Assembly (NCBI GenBank): GCA_025618425.1
Contig: CM046836.1
Location: 21,259,494 to 21,323,493 of the forward strand
DNA: 64,000 nt
From: Heliocidaris tuberculata
Lineage: Eukaryota > Echinodermata > Echinoidea > Camarodonta > Echinometridae
Reading direction: 5' to 3'
In this document: piece after piece, positions 47,882-58,322 of the stretch
How the letters are laid out: the number at the start of each line of letters is the position of its first letter
Position numbering within the stretch: the stretch's first letter is position 1
Position numbers and translations under genes: made by a program
The notes under the pieces: generated by a model
Databases searched by the model: none
Seen by the model: only the letters and a program-made list of their open reading frames with translations
Told to the model about the DNA's origin: nothing

Positions 47882-48541
47882 TATGTGACCAGGCACCAAA
47901 AAACCACCAAAAAGTCGCCAGATATGAATTTTTAGTTAAGGTCTGATTCTGAAAGAGGAGATTCTCAGCTTTAAAATGATATATAACTCGTTAGCATAAC
48001 TCACTGTACAAAGAGTAGAATGCACAGCCCCACAGAATGTTACTTCTGAGAAATAAGGGTTTAAAGTTTGCAGTCTATTGAAGCACTCAGACTTGCAAGG
48101 TATTGTGCTAAGGTGACAAAAGAAGGATTAGAACTCAATAAAAATTTCGATGAAGGGATTATCAGATTGTCCTAAAACTTGGCATACTAATTAGGCACAT
48201 CCTGCTCATCATAGTGCACAAGTATCAATGCAAAAACTTACTCTTTTTTAAATTTATGGGAGATCAAATTGAGACAAGTATTCAGGGTCGTAAAAAAGAA
48301 AAGTAATGTAACAAAATCCTGAGAAGACAAACATAAGTCTAATAAAAAACTGTAAAAAATACCACTTTTAGATTGTTTGTTGCCTCCAATTTTTTAGATT
48401 ACTTAGAAAAAAGTATACTCTTTCAGGAAATACCCAAAACTAAAATTTGATCATGCCCACCAAAACACAGTGATTGCTCAAGCTGTAACTGAAAATCACA
48501 CAGTGCGACTTTTTGGTAGTTTTGTGGTGCCTGGTCACATA
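47882..48541. mobile_element. 'GTGACCAGGCACCA' inverted-repeat element, complete copy
   Basis: Ends: 'tatgtgaccaggcacca' and the inverted 'tggtgcctggtcacata', each followed inward by the 'ccaccaaaaagtcgc' segment or its complement. About 660 bp, no transposase. The paired partial copy at 22645-23216 is inverted. Confidence 0.85.
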
Positions 48542-48579
48542 TCATACATACTTAATGTTGACACTTCCCATATTATCTT

Positions 48580-49205
48580 ATGGTCATTTGCAAAAGTTTA
48601 AGACCATCCAGACAAAATGCATTAAATTGAAGAAAAACCAAACTTACACCAATTATTCACTGCTCAAATGACAAGGGATGGTGCTCACCCTAAAATTTGT
48701 CAGAGCTGCCTTAATCTTTTGAAGAGAACTTGAGGGATCCTTCACACGATATCTCTGAATTACGTGGTTATCATGGGAGAGGTGGGGTAGTGTTTATTGG
48801 ATGACTGTATCTTTTCTGGTCAGAAAAGGAGCCATCTTTTTGACATTCTTGAAATTTTGAGATAGCAGTGTGCACAACAGTCTTGCAACAACCAATCTTT
48901 TGCTAATTTGACTTTCAGACTTTTCGAGTAGCCCTCCTGATGGAAGGTCACTTTGGGGCACTTTGAAATTTGCTTTCTCTTTTTGCCATGTTGCATTACA
49001 GACAAAATTCAATACAGCATCTGCCTTGGCCAAAAAAAAAAGGGGACATTAAAACAGGATGCTGGCACTAATGTGTAAAGATATAGGCCACTGTAAATAC
49101 AGGTTATGCAATCATTCAGTGAGAAAATCTATTAATACAGGCCCAGTGACAGATATATCAGCACAAGTCCAAGTGGTCTTCAGCTTTTGCAAATGACTGT
49201 ACATG
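48580..49205 (-). mobile_element. Tc1/mariner-like element, degenerate
   Basis: Left end 'ggtcatttgcaaaagttta' and right end 'agcttttgcaaatgactgta' are inverted repeats flanked by TA. On the minus strand a frame (48794-49033, 79 codons) and its continuation 'VIQRYRVKDPSS' resemble the helix-turn-helix N-terminal part of Tc1-type transposases, with Lys-rich spacing and 'ISKRLVVARLL'. The DDE part is absent, so it is inactive. A second truncated copy is at 10771-11055. Confidence 0.55.
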
Positions 49206-50007
49206 TATGTTGATACATGTACTTCACTGCTGCTTCAACAATATCACACAATTAAAAACAATGGCATATACAGATGACTACACAAAATAATATGATAGCA
49301 ATTGAATGACATATTAATGATGACAATTAACAAAGTTATTTCAGAATAAAGTTTATTCACAAATTTAACATGTTTTTCTCATTGAGAGCAGCAGTGAAAG
49401 CAGCAGAGTGATCATCAAGCTAATGAATTTTAATGATGAAGTTCAAGAATACAAGTGTCCTTATTAATTGCATATATTTTGTATTACCATGACTCAGTGA
49501 ATGGCAGGCATTCTGACAAAGCTAAATGCTGAAAAACCTGAAGCTTTTGTGAATCTTTACATTTTGCAAAATAAACAACATCATTTCATTGACAATTCAG
49601 AAAGGGTTCTTGTCCCAAATTTTTCTGGTTTTATAGTAAAATTCTTTCAAGATTGACAAAAATATATTTTATACAGAAGTGTTACTGTTTACATATATCA
49701 CATATAATATCATCCATTACCGGTAACTGTTACTAGGAAACAGCATTGGTGAGCAGAGGCAGATACCAGCACTACGTGTATACAAGAAGTCATCATCATT
49801 ACACATTGTTAGAAATTGATTGAGATTTTGTGATCATCATCATCATAATATTCTTGATAGATCTTCAAATGTCTACTTGCATTGGGTTTGTAAGCTTCAT
49901 TTTCTCATGTTTTAAGGCTTTCGAGGAAATCTTGAAATATAAAATAGATACAGAATTTCAGACTGTGTCAAGTGAATGGCACTCTTTGATAATATATATA
50001 TATATTT
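49206..50007. repeat. Unit-derived block
   Basis: It matches 39680-40560 without the MITE found there at 39873, with the landmarks 'ctcattgagagc-gcagt-aaagc' and 'gacaattcagaaagggttcttgtc'. No gene. Confidence 0.7.
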
Positions 50008-51244
50008 TTTAGTTTGAACAATAGCAGTCCCTGAGGAGATTATAATGATCACTAGTTAAACAGACTTGAATTCTGCATACTTTTGCATAATATACACTAT
50101 AATCAGATTGTATTTAAAAATTACAGATGAAAGACATGGGCCTAGTATGATTATTATACAAATACTACCTGTTTTTAGGGGTACAGTTAAAAACTATTGC
50201 CCAAGGTTATCTAAAAACTGCACAGTGCCACGAGACGAAATCGAGGGGGTGATATAATGCTGTCTTGAGATCATAAAAGAGGTACATGTAATTAAATTAA
50301 AGATATGAATACGTGCATTTTACCAGCTAATGTACATGTACATTTCATGTATTTATGCTAATATTGTACAGTGCATACTTTTTTCAGCTGATAATGTAAA
50401 ATGTAAAAGAAAATTCTGAACCATAATAGGAACTGAACTATGAACAATTTTACATAGGCATCAAAACAAGATTATTTTACCTTCTATAGAAAACACACTC
50501 TTTCACAATAGTAATTGCAGATTATTGCCACATAATACAATTTATTACTTTTTCCATAAATTCCTGACTAAATACTGATACATTAGAATGTATCTAGGAG
50601 TACTGAATAATGCATCTGACATTGCAGCAACAAATGACCTGGAACATTAGCATAAATATCCTCTGATGAGTAAATTGCTAACCCATTAACTATTGGGGTG
50701 ACATATGTGATAAAGAGATCAAGTATTTTAAGTCACATGTTTCTCCACCAAGAAATATATATGTTGGTCAATTTACATCAATGCTATTAAGAGTATGAAT
50801 AAAGCATGCTAAAATAGACATTTAGGGAGAAAATTGCAGATTCTGTACAGGATCTTTTCTTACTGTAACATTAAACAGTAGTAAACAAATGAAGAACAAA
50901 AGGACTGAAAGGAAACCCATTTATATTTTACAATAATTTTCATGCATGACATTGAGTAAAATACATGTTTTTTGTATCATTAAAAAGATTAATAATTTTC
51001 CTCTTTTGTGTAATACTTTTACACAAAACTTTTTTTTGGATTATGATACATGGTAATGAAAAGTGCAGGAGGTTGAGAAGGAAGCATTATTTTTGTTTCG
51101 GTGAAATCTTGAAACAAGCGAAACCCCTTTGCAGAATAAGAATGACATTTAACTAACCCATCAACCTATTCCTAAAAAGTGACCCGCTATGGTAGAAAGT
51201 GAGATTATTGATTGACAGAAGGTGCACCGTTGCTCCAGACATTT

Positions 51245-51680
51245 AAAGGGAAAGTCCACCCTGATATCAAGTTAGTTTTAAAAGAAGCAGAACAATTAAA
51301 AAAACTGATTAGTGAAGGTTAATTTGCCCTGTACCCAAAGATTCATTAATTTCCATTTTCTCTACAGAAAATATTCAGTCATACACGCACCTTAGATATA
51401 AACATTGCTCATATGTTTTTAAAAAAACCCTGTATGAAACAAATCTTTTCCTTCATCAAAAACTAAGAAAATGAAAATCATGAGATTTTCTGTACTGAGC
51501 AAATGGGAGAGGAGCTCGCAAGATACGTCACGGAGTTGCCAGTTTGTACTTGATTGATTGCAACTTCAAAAATTCATAACTTTCTTATTTCTTATCGGAT
51601 TTTGCTCAAAACTTTCACTCATCTGTTTCTCTCATTTTTCTTCATTGATTCAAATCAACTTAATACTTTCCCTTTAGGGT
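51245..51680. mobile_element. MITE of the 'TTTAAAGGGAAAGT' family
   Basis: The left end 'tttaaagggaaagtccaccc' is matched on the right by the inverted 'actttccctttaggg'. The inner part contains the family's 'cataactttcttatt' and 'caaaactttcactcatctg' segments. More decayed than 12612-13115. Confidence 0.65.
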
Positions 51681-51761
51681 TTGAAGTTACAGCACATATT
51701 TTACGACATGTCCTCTAGAGGTTTTCTGTGTGAGAGAAGCTGTCCCAAAGTAGTTCTGGGC

Positions 51762-51908
51762 CCCCCGTTTCATAAAACCTTTTATCAATAACAATTGCAA
51801 CAGATCTATGACAACTTTGCTCTCCGCCAATCAAATGCTTTGATTTCAGTAGCTTATAACAGTAATTGTGACTTGTTATTAATAACAAGTTTTATGAAAC
51901 AGGGCCCT
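51762..51908. mobile_element. Short hairpin MITE
   Basis: 'gggccccccgtttcataaaac' on the left is mirrored by 'gttttatgaaacagggccc' on the right, with 'ttatcaataacaa' and 'ttgttattaataa' as inner arms. The centre 'ccaatcaaatgctttgattt' relates it to 16962-17099. Confidence 0.82.
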
Positions 51909-52926
51909 GATTGTTATTATCTTGTAATAAATGGATTGTTTGGACCAGCAAAATATTAAAAGAAATAATGAAAACTTTCTGGAAATCACATTCACCAAAA
52001 AACACAACTTGCATTTGCACATTATGACTGAGATCACATCTTATGTTTGTGTATTGACTACTAGCCCAATTCTTTATTCCTTGCCCGTTTCTCAGCTCAG
52101 TTGTATTAAAATTCATTTTCTGCCAAGATCTCTTTTCAGATATTATCTATTTGTAGTTGTGAACATTCAGCGTCTGTTTTTTGTCTCATCTGCATGTGCA
52201 AAAAGCAACACCCCTTAAGTGCCCCAACCTTTGATTTTTCACCTAACTTTTCCCTCGATATGCGCAATGCAGACAAGACTTCCCTGCGCATTTCCCTAGT
52301 TTGTTTCTTTCATTCTCTGAGAATTTATTTTTCATCATTATCAGAATGTAAGATTGTTTTTAAATACAGCAACTTTGTGATCCTCTTTGGAAATTTTTGT
52401 GTAAACATGACTTACAAAAGAATGTGTCATGAAAATCACACCGACAATTTGTGGGTGAGGTTTCATTGTTAAAAGCTGCTTATCATTCACGCATGACAGT
52501 GACTGAATACTCTCAACTGCTCATGAGAATTACAGCTGCATGAGATCATTGAACAATTTTGAGTAGGATTCATTTCAGATCATAATGCTTTCACATTGTT
52601 AACCAGGATTATTTTCCATTATTCCATTATTTGCTTTAACGAGACACACTGGGAAAACGAAATTCCTATAGCAAAAATTTTTTTTTAACAGAGCTAGAAG
52701 ATTAAGTCTTTGGCTATATCTTTCAAAAATGTTATTGTAAGCAATTAAAATAGACTTACTTAGGATAATTCAACCTTCTGTATCTTTTTCTACAACAATG
52801 TTAAGTAGTCAGGCCTACTGCTGCAAAAAATAAGTGCAAACAACTTTGTTATTACCATAACTCATTGGATGTCCTTCACCCTGATTATGCAAAATACCAG
52901 TACATTAGTTGATAGCAAGATAACTC

Positions 52927-54024
52927 ACTAGGTGCGTCTTCATCAGCCCGAGTTTGCTCAAGCTCGAGATTCCAGCCCGATCAGCGCTTCTCGAGAAAAA
53001 AGTCCGAGTTTGAAAAACCCCGTCTCCATCAGCCCGAGTCGAGCGATTCCCGCTCGTTCTTGGAATAAACTCGAGCTTCAGAGCATGCGCACTTCGAAGA
53101 TGGAAAATTAAAAAAAATATATAGGATAAATGAAGAGAAAAGAGCAAAGAAATACATAAGGAAAAGATAAAAAGAGAGAAGGAAAAACAAAGAAATACAT
53201 AAGAATAGAAATAAGAATAGATAATTGGGAAAACAAAGAAATATATAAGGAGCAAAAGGAGAGAAGGAAAAACAAAGTAATACATAAGAAACAAAGAAAT
53301 ACATAAGGAAACAGATAAAATAGAAAGAAAAACAAAGAAATACATAAGGAAACATAAAATAGAAAGAAAAACAAAGAAATACATAAGGAAACAGATAAAA
53401 TAGAAAGAAAAACAAAGAAATACATAAGGAAATATAAAGAGAAGAGGACAGAAAGAACAAAGAAATACATAAACAAAGAAAAGAGGATAGCAAGATCGAA
53501 GAACAGAAAATGGGAAAAACAAAGAAATACATAAGGAAAAGACAAATAGAGAGAAGAAAAACAAGAAATATATAAAGAAAATAGGATAGCAAGAAGAACA
53601 AAGAAATACATAAGAATAGAAAGAAGAATAAAGAATGGGGAAAACAAAGAAATACATAAGGAGAAAAAAGAAAGAAGAAAAAACAAAGAAATACATAAGG
53701 AAAAGGTGGAAAGAGAGAAGAAAATCAAGAAATACATAAGGAAAATAACATTTCTAGGATTGGTGTCATGAATAAATTAACCCGAGTCAAAACCCAAGTG
53801 CGTCTTCACCTGCGAATCAGCGGGCTAATTCGCCAAACAGCGCGCTATTTCACAAAAAAACCCGAGTTGACTTAGGCTTCTAGCTCGAGCTAGAAACCCA
53901 CGAAATAGCCAGCTAATTGCGTCTTCATTACAAACTAGCTCGAGCTAGTTCTGATCGGGTTAGTTTCCCGGATCAGAATTAGCGGGCTATTTTGGAAACT
54001 CGGGCTGATGAAGACGGGCCTACT
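52927..54024. mobile_element. Inverted-repeat element carrying a GAAA-rich satellite
   Basis: Left end 'taggtgcgtcttcatcagcc' with 'cgagttt'; right end 'aaactcg' with 'ggctgatgaagacgggccta'. Next to each end lie GC-rich, CTCGAG-rich segments, and the core (53100-53745) is an array of 'acaaagaaatacataagga' units. Long frames on the minus strand are only the translation of that array. No transposase. Confidence 0.82.
53100..53745. repeat. Tandem array of 'acaaagaaatacataagga' units
   Basis: Roughly 18 copies with a variable spacer of 15-45 bp, the spacer being 'aaagataaaaagagagaag'-like. Internal to the inverted-repeat element. Confidence 0.9.
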
Positions 54025-54667
54025 GGATATGATAGAAATTAAATATTTACACATTGTAATACGCCTGTCACACTTTGCCGGATAAGGCAAATGCATGAGA
54101 AAAGAATGTCTATTTTTGGCATCCGTTGATATCCGTTAAAATGCGTTTCATGTCCTTTTTATCCTTCGGATGGACGTTCATCGTCATGCTCATTATTGAT
54201 ACATGACTATGGCAGAATAGTGACACAACTGATTTTGAAATCATTTTATAATTCAGATCATAATTCATTCATATAGTGATAAAGTCTTAGGTTTTTGAAA
54301 AGGTAATTCAGACTTGTGTACAGATCTTGTTCAAAGGTTTCAGCTATTCATAAGAAAAGAGACATTTTCTTAACAAAAGCACTGTCTCCACTGCAAAATA
54401 TTACAGCTAAAATAGAAAATTCAATTTAATTGTTCATCATGCATTCATGGAGCAAGTTTGTAAAAGGAATATTTCCTGCTATATATAGAAACATATAAAT
54501 AAGACATGTGATGTACATGTATATAGGGTGCACATAGTAGCTTCAGTGAAAAGTTTACCAAACAAAATTGGGTTGAGTGTGCCAATTCTATTACTTTATT
54601 GCTGAGATATCTTTCATCAGCTATGATGGCCTTACTGCACTAAAGCACATCAATTTTGAAGTCTTTT
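54025..54667. other. 3' flank of Ig gene 4
   Basis: AT-rich. Part (54180-54270) resembles 17220-17300 near gene 2, and 54500-54560 resembles 3155-3200 near gene 1, as expected for a shared downstream region. It contains the likely polyadenylation signal. Confidence 0.55.
54595..54600 (-). terminator. Candidate polyadenylation signal of Ig gene 4
   Basis: AATAAA on the minus strand, ~68 bp downstream of the stop codon, in a unique (not copied) flank. Confidence 0.45.
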
Positions 54668-55663
54668 TTAATACATGAGTGCTATTTGAGAAGACTGCTG
54701 CATGGGATCACCACTGATATGGGAAGTTTTTTTCTGTTTATATTTATATTTGTACCACATGTAGGCAATCACTACCTGATGAATGATTATAATGAGCACA
54801 ATAAAAAAATAAGAGATTATTTGTGTGGTGTTTGTCTCTTTCATTGGTTTTGAACTTGGAGATACCATGGTTGATATGTTGTAAGACTGAGTGAACTGAG
54901 TTTCCTCGTTTCCTGTGATATCAGTAACAAAAGGATTTGATGTCATTTTTGATGGGGTAGGACATGGGTTGATGCTGTTGTCATCACCTAGATTCAAGGC
55001 AGTATCGTGGCATTCACATCGAGTTTTGTCTTCATCTAAAGTGGAAGAACAGCAAAATGCTGGATGTGATTTCCTGACAAGAATGGTTTCAGTCAACATG
55101 TTGTTGGTTTCACTTTGGCCACTCAGTGATGGCATTTTTTCACCATCTTGATAGCATTCAATCTTCCCTTTCAGACTCCCAGCAATAGCTGTACATTCTA
55201 CTTCTACCCAGTCTCCACCCTTATCTTCACTCTCAACACATGATGCTTTACCGGGAGGGTAATTTATTTGCAGCCCAATTCTTGTAGTGTGTTCAGCAAG
55301 TAGTTGTGTATCCTTGTAGACAAAGGAAATATATGTCCCTGCATCACTTGACATTAGATTTATTATTGTAAGGTCCAGAGAGCAGTTGCCATTGTTATTA
55401 TTATTCTGAACTTTAAACCTGGTTGCCTGATCTTGAGGCAGTGAAAGCAGTGACCCATCTGTAGAGTGATAAAACGGCATGCGGTTTGCATACTGTAATG
55501 TGACTTCTGTACTGTTACATGGATATGGGAATTTTAAGGTTGCTTCTTGCCCTTCTGTTAAAGATAATGTCATACATTGACAATCATGTACAATCAAATG
55601 TGTTATTATAAAAAGTAACCTTGTGCATCGAAATATGGCTTTTACCTGATGGAAACTGAACAT
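54668..55663 (-). CDS. Two-Ig-domain transmembrane receptor, family copy 4
   Basis: 331 residues. Signal peptide 1-30 (hydrophobic 16-25, ends HDCQC). V-like domain 33-133: Phe45 at the strand B Cys position, Cys49 and Cys94 as substitute pair, 'DAGTYIS' 107-113 with Ser113 instead of Cys, Asn run 87-91. Second Ig-like domain ~136-235 with eight Cys (142, 157, 170, 204, 205, 216, 218, 234). Stalk 236-280 with NxS/T sites. Transmembrane 281-303, then a basic YKYKYKQKK anchor and a short tail ending SQIALMY. Near-identical to copy 5 up to SQI, where the copied segment ends. Role inferred as cell-surface recognition; ligand and signalling partner unknown. Confidence 0.88.
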   Translation of the reverse strand: MFSFHQVKAIFRCTRLLFIITHLIVHDCQCMTLSLTEGQEATLKFPYPCNSTEVTLQYANRMPFYHSTDGSLLSLPQDQATRFKVQNNNNNGNCSLDLTIINLMSSDAGTYISFVYKDTQLLAEHTTRIGLQINYPPGKASCVESEDKGGDWVEVECTAIAGSLKGKIECYQDGEKMPSLSGQSETNNMLTETILVRKSHPAFCCSSTLDEDKTRCECHDTALNLGDDNSINPCPTPSKMTSNPFVTDITGNEETQFTQSYNISTMVSPSSKPMKETNTTQIISYFFIVLIIIIHQVVIAYMWYKYKYKQKKTSHISGDPMQQSSQIALMY

Positions 55664-57119
55664 GTTGAATTATGGTTTAAATGCAGATTTTCAAAATGAT
55701 TTAATTTGTTTTTGAATTTCCACAAATTCTTCAAAGAAGTAGCTAGGAACGAGGAGACAGATTTACATTTGATCATGAATCAGTTCAAAAAGATTTTTTT
55801 TTTTGGGGGGGGGGAGTATTGAATAGAAGAAAATGATTGTCAAAATACTACACTTTACTATTAGCAAATAATGTAGTTTGAAATAAGCAACATGAAAGCT
55901 ATTTCTTTATCAGTTAAATTTTACAAAAGATCATTTACATTACATTTGTTTCTGCCTTTCTAAAATTTAGCAAGCTGTAGACTCTTGATAAGTCAAGCAT
56001 AGTGCTTAGAATGGAATCATGATCATGAATACACAGCTTTTCAGTATACATGTAGAGGAGTGGGCTTTATTGCTGTAGTAGGCCTTGTTGTGACAGAATT
56101 GCAAATGAGATTGCAGTAGAATATTCAGTTGATCCATTCACATACAGTTTTTAGTTTTAACTTTCCTTATAATCCTTGTGAGATTTGATGAGAAGTCCAA
56201 GAAGTTGTGTCAACCAGGATCTTGCATATGCATCCCACCAGTCAAATTTGATTTCATGATGATAAAGGGAAACAAATCACAGACTGCACATCATCATTTA
56301 TGCATCATTAGTAGAATAGACCTGTCCATCTGTAATGATCATCAGAGGAATACGGTCATGTAGATCAACACACTCCTGCTGATTGGCCAGCTCTTCCTTC
56401 CTCAAAACTGAAAAGGAAATCATTGTGAAATTGGAATATTTTTTTAACATATCGACAGGCTTCTGGGATACAAATTAAAGCTTTCTTTCAATTGAGTAAT
56501 TACAATACTTGATCAGCTGCAAAAGATTTGAAGGAAAACAGCCAGAAATCAAACTGCAGATTATTGATAAATGTCCCATCAGAAAAGCTCACCTTCCAGT
56601 CAAATAACATGTTCATTCTTATATAAGATATACACATTGGAAAGTACAGTGATAGCCACTTTGCTAGCGCAACATGTTCTTTTCTGTTCCCTTCACTGGC
56701 CTCAGAATGGTATAAAGTACCTTACCGATGTATTACCTGCTGAAACCTAATAATTTCATGCCTGTAACAGATGGAAAATTTCATTAACTTAAGAATATAT
56801 TTGCTTACCTTTCACAAATCTGTGTAGATATTTTGGAAATGGTGTGACTTGGAGAATTCCCAACAGAAGTCATATAAAATGTTCATATGAGAAACACTTT
56901 TGACTTTCACAGATTTTTAAAACTTTACTTCCTGGTAGAGAAGACAGGCACTGCGCAATGTGCCAGCGGGATTGAGTTCCAAATTTCATATTTTTTCTCC
57001 CTTTTATTATAACAATGCCTTTCCTTCAAAAGAAGCAGACACTAGGAGGTCACGGATAGATGGTTGTGTTGCAGTTTATGCATTCAACTGGAATGTAATG
57101 ATCATGTGACAGTGTTTTT
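55664..57119. repeat. Upstream block of Ig gene 4
   Basis: Its first ~785 bp are copied upstream of gene 5 (61689-62472). The rest aligns with 30480-31100 upstream of gene 3, including splice-like sites at 56408-56417, 56588-56597 and 56804-56813. It ends in 'gatcatgtgacagtg', the same point where other copies continue to 'gttaacccacta', here replaced by the element at 57120. Confidence 0.8.
56804..56813 (-). other. Conserved splice-donor-like site upstream of gene 4
   Basis: The minus strand reads GAAAG/GTAAG, as in genes 2 and 3. Gene 5 lacks this region. Confidence 0.45.
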
Positions 57120-58322
57120 GTCCCCGCCGAACGAAGTTCGCGAGGGGACTATGAAACGGGCTCCGTTCGTATGTGCGTGTGTGTGTGGGTGTGTGTATGT
57201 GCGCCCATTTAAAGCGATGACATAGGCATGAACTTTACATTCGGACCGATGACACACAGCGAACCGATGACGTCATCGGTTGGCAGACCTGCGCAGTTAG
57301 ACCCAAATTACATGCTTTTGCATATAGGGGTAGGTCATCAGTTAGTGTTACGCGAACAAGTCGTCGGTTGTATAGAAACATTTCAGACGGGTCATCGGTT
57401 ATGCGGTTGAATTCTACACACACAGGTCATCGGTTATGCGGTCAAATTCTAGGTTGTAAAAGATGTCATCGGTTATTATGCGCGCACAGGTATGGGTGTG
57501 TGTGTGTGTGTGTGTCCGTCCGTCCGTCCGTCCGTGCGTCCGTCTGTCCGTGTGTGCTCAAATGTTAGAAAATGCTACTTCTCTGTCATTTCTTGGCCGA
57601 TTTTGATTCTGATTGTTTTATCTGATAGGGCTGGGTGGGGGCTTCCAAACTTCTACACAGAATTTTGAAATTCATTAATTATGCAAATTTATGCAAATTT
57701 ATTCAAAATTGATGAAAAATGCTACTTCTCCTCTATTTCACATCGGATTTTGATTCCGAGTGTTTTATCTGATAGGGCTGGGTGGGGGCTTCCAAACTTC
57801 TACACAGAATTTTGAAATTCATTAATTATGCAAATTTATGCAAATTTATTCAAAATTGACGAAAAATGCTACTTCTCCTCTATTTCACATCGGATTTTGA
57901 TTCCGATTGTTTTATCTGATAGGGCTGGGTGGGGGCTTCCAAACTTCTACACAGAATTTTGAAATTCATTATTCATGCAAATTTATGCAAATTTATTCAA
58001 AATTGATGAAAAATGCTACTTCTCCTCTATTTCACATCGGATTTTGATTCCGAGTGTTTTATCTGATAGGGCTGGGTGGGGGCTTCCAAACTTCTACACA
58101 GAATTTTGAAATTCATTATTCATGCAAATTTATGCAAATTTATTCAAAATGGTTGAAGGTTCATAATGTTTTCATGTTTTATATTTCAGTTGTATACATG
58201 CATTGTTGGTATTCTCTTCTTTTGCATGCAGTAACATTATTATTTTATTCACTAAAGTTTTTCACTGAAGTTTTAAGGTTCAGGCTAGTTAATTTCCACA
58301 GATCTGCACTTCCGGCGGGGAC
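57120..58322. mobile_element. Inverted-repeat element with internal satellite
   Basis: The ends GTCCCCGCCG and CGGCGGGGAC are inverted. Inside are a GC-rich head with a 'gaacgaagttcg' palindrome, GT-rich and (CCGT)n stretches (57495-57545), repeated 'gtcatcggttatgcggt' words, and four ~148-bp satellite units. The satellite is the same family as the array at 1-893. No transposase, so it is a non-autonomous element. Confidence 0.78.
57575..58150. repeat. Satellite array, ~148-bp unit, four copies
   Basis: Units contain 'atctgatagggctgggtggg', 'cttctacacagaattttgaa' and 'atgcaaatttatgcaaattt', nearly identical to each other, and so recently amplified. Confidence 0.93.

Larger units (their letters stand above)
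50008..52926. repeat. Duplicated downstream block, copy 4 (3' of Ig gene 4)
   Basis: It starts 'tttttagtttgaacaatagcagtcc' like 1552 and 14868. 50008-50700 parallels 1552-2800, and 51920-52620 parallels 16550-17300. MITEs at 51245-51680 and 51762-51908 interrupt it. No convincing coding frame. Confidence 0.75.

Noticed and set aside
52905..53737. Overlapping minus-strand frames of 190-263 codons rich in Phe, Leu, Ser, Tyr
   Set aside because: They are translations of the 'acaaagaaatacataagga' tandem array inside an inverted-repeat element. All three frames stay open because of the repeat and base bias.
54668..55663. A short intron near the start of each receptor ORF (CAG/GTAAAAG after codon 6, with an acceptor-like TTTAACAG about 90 bp later)
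   Set aside because: Splicing would remove 91 nt and shift the frame, and would delete the signal peptide core. The acceptor is not conserved in copy 3. The donor-like word is explained by the conserved Gln-Val-Lys-Ala codons.
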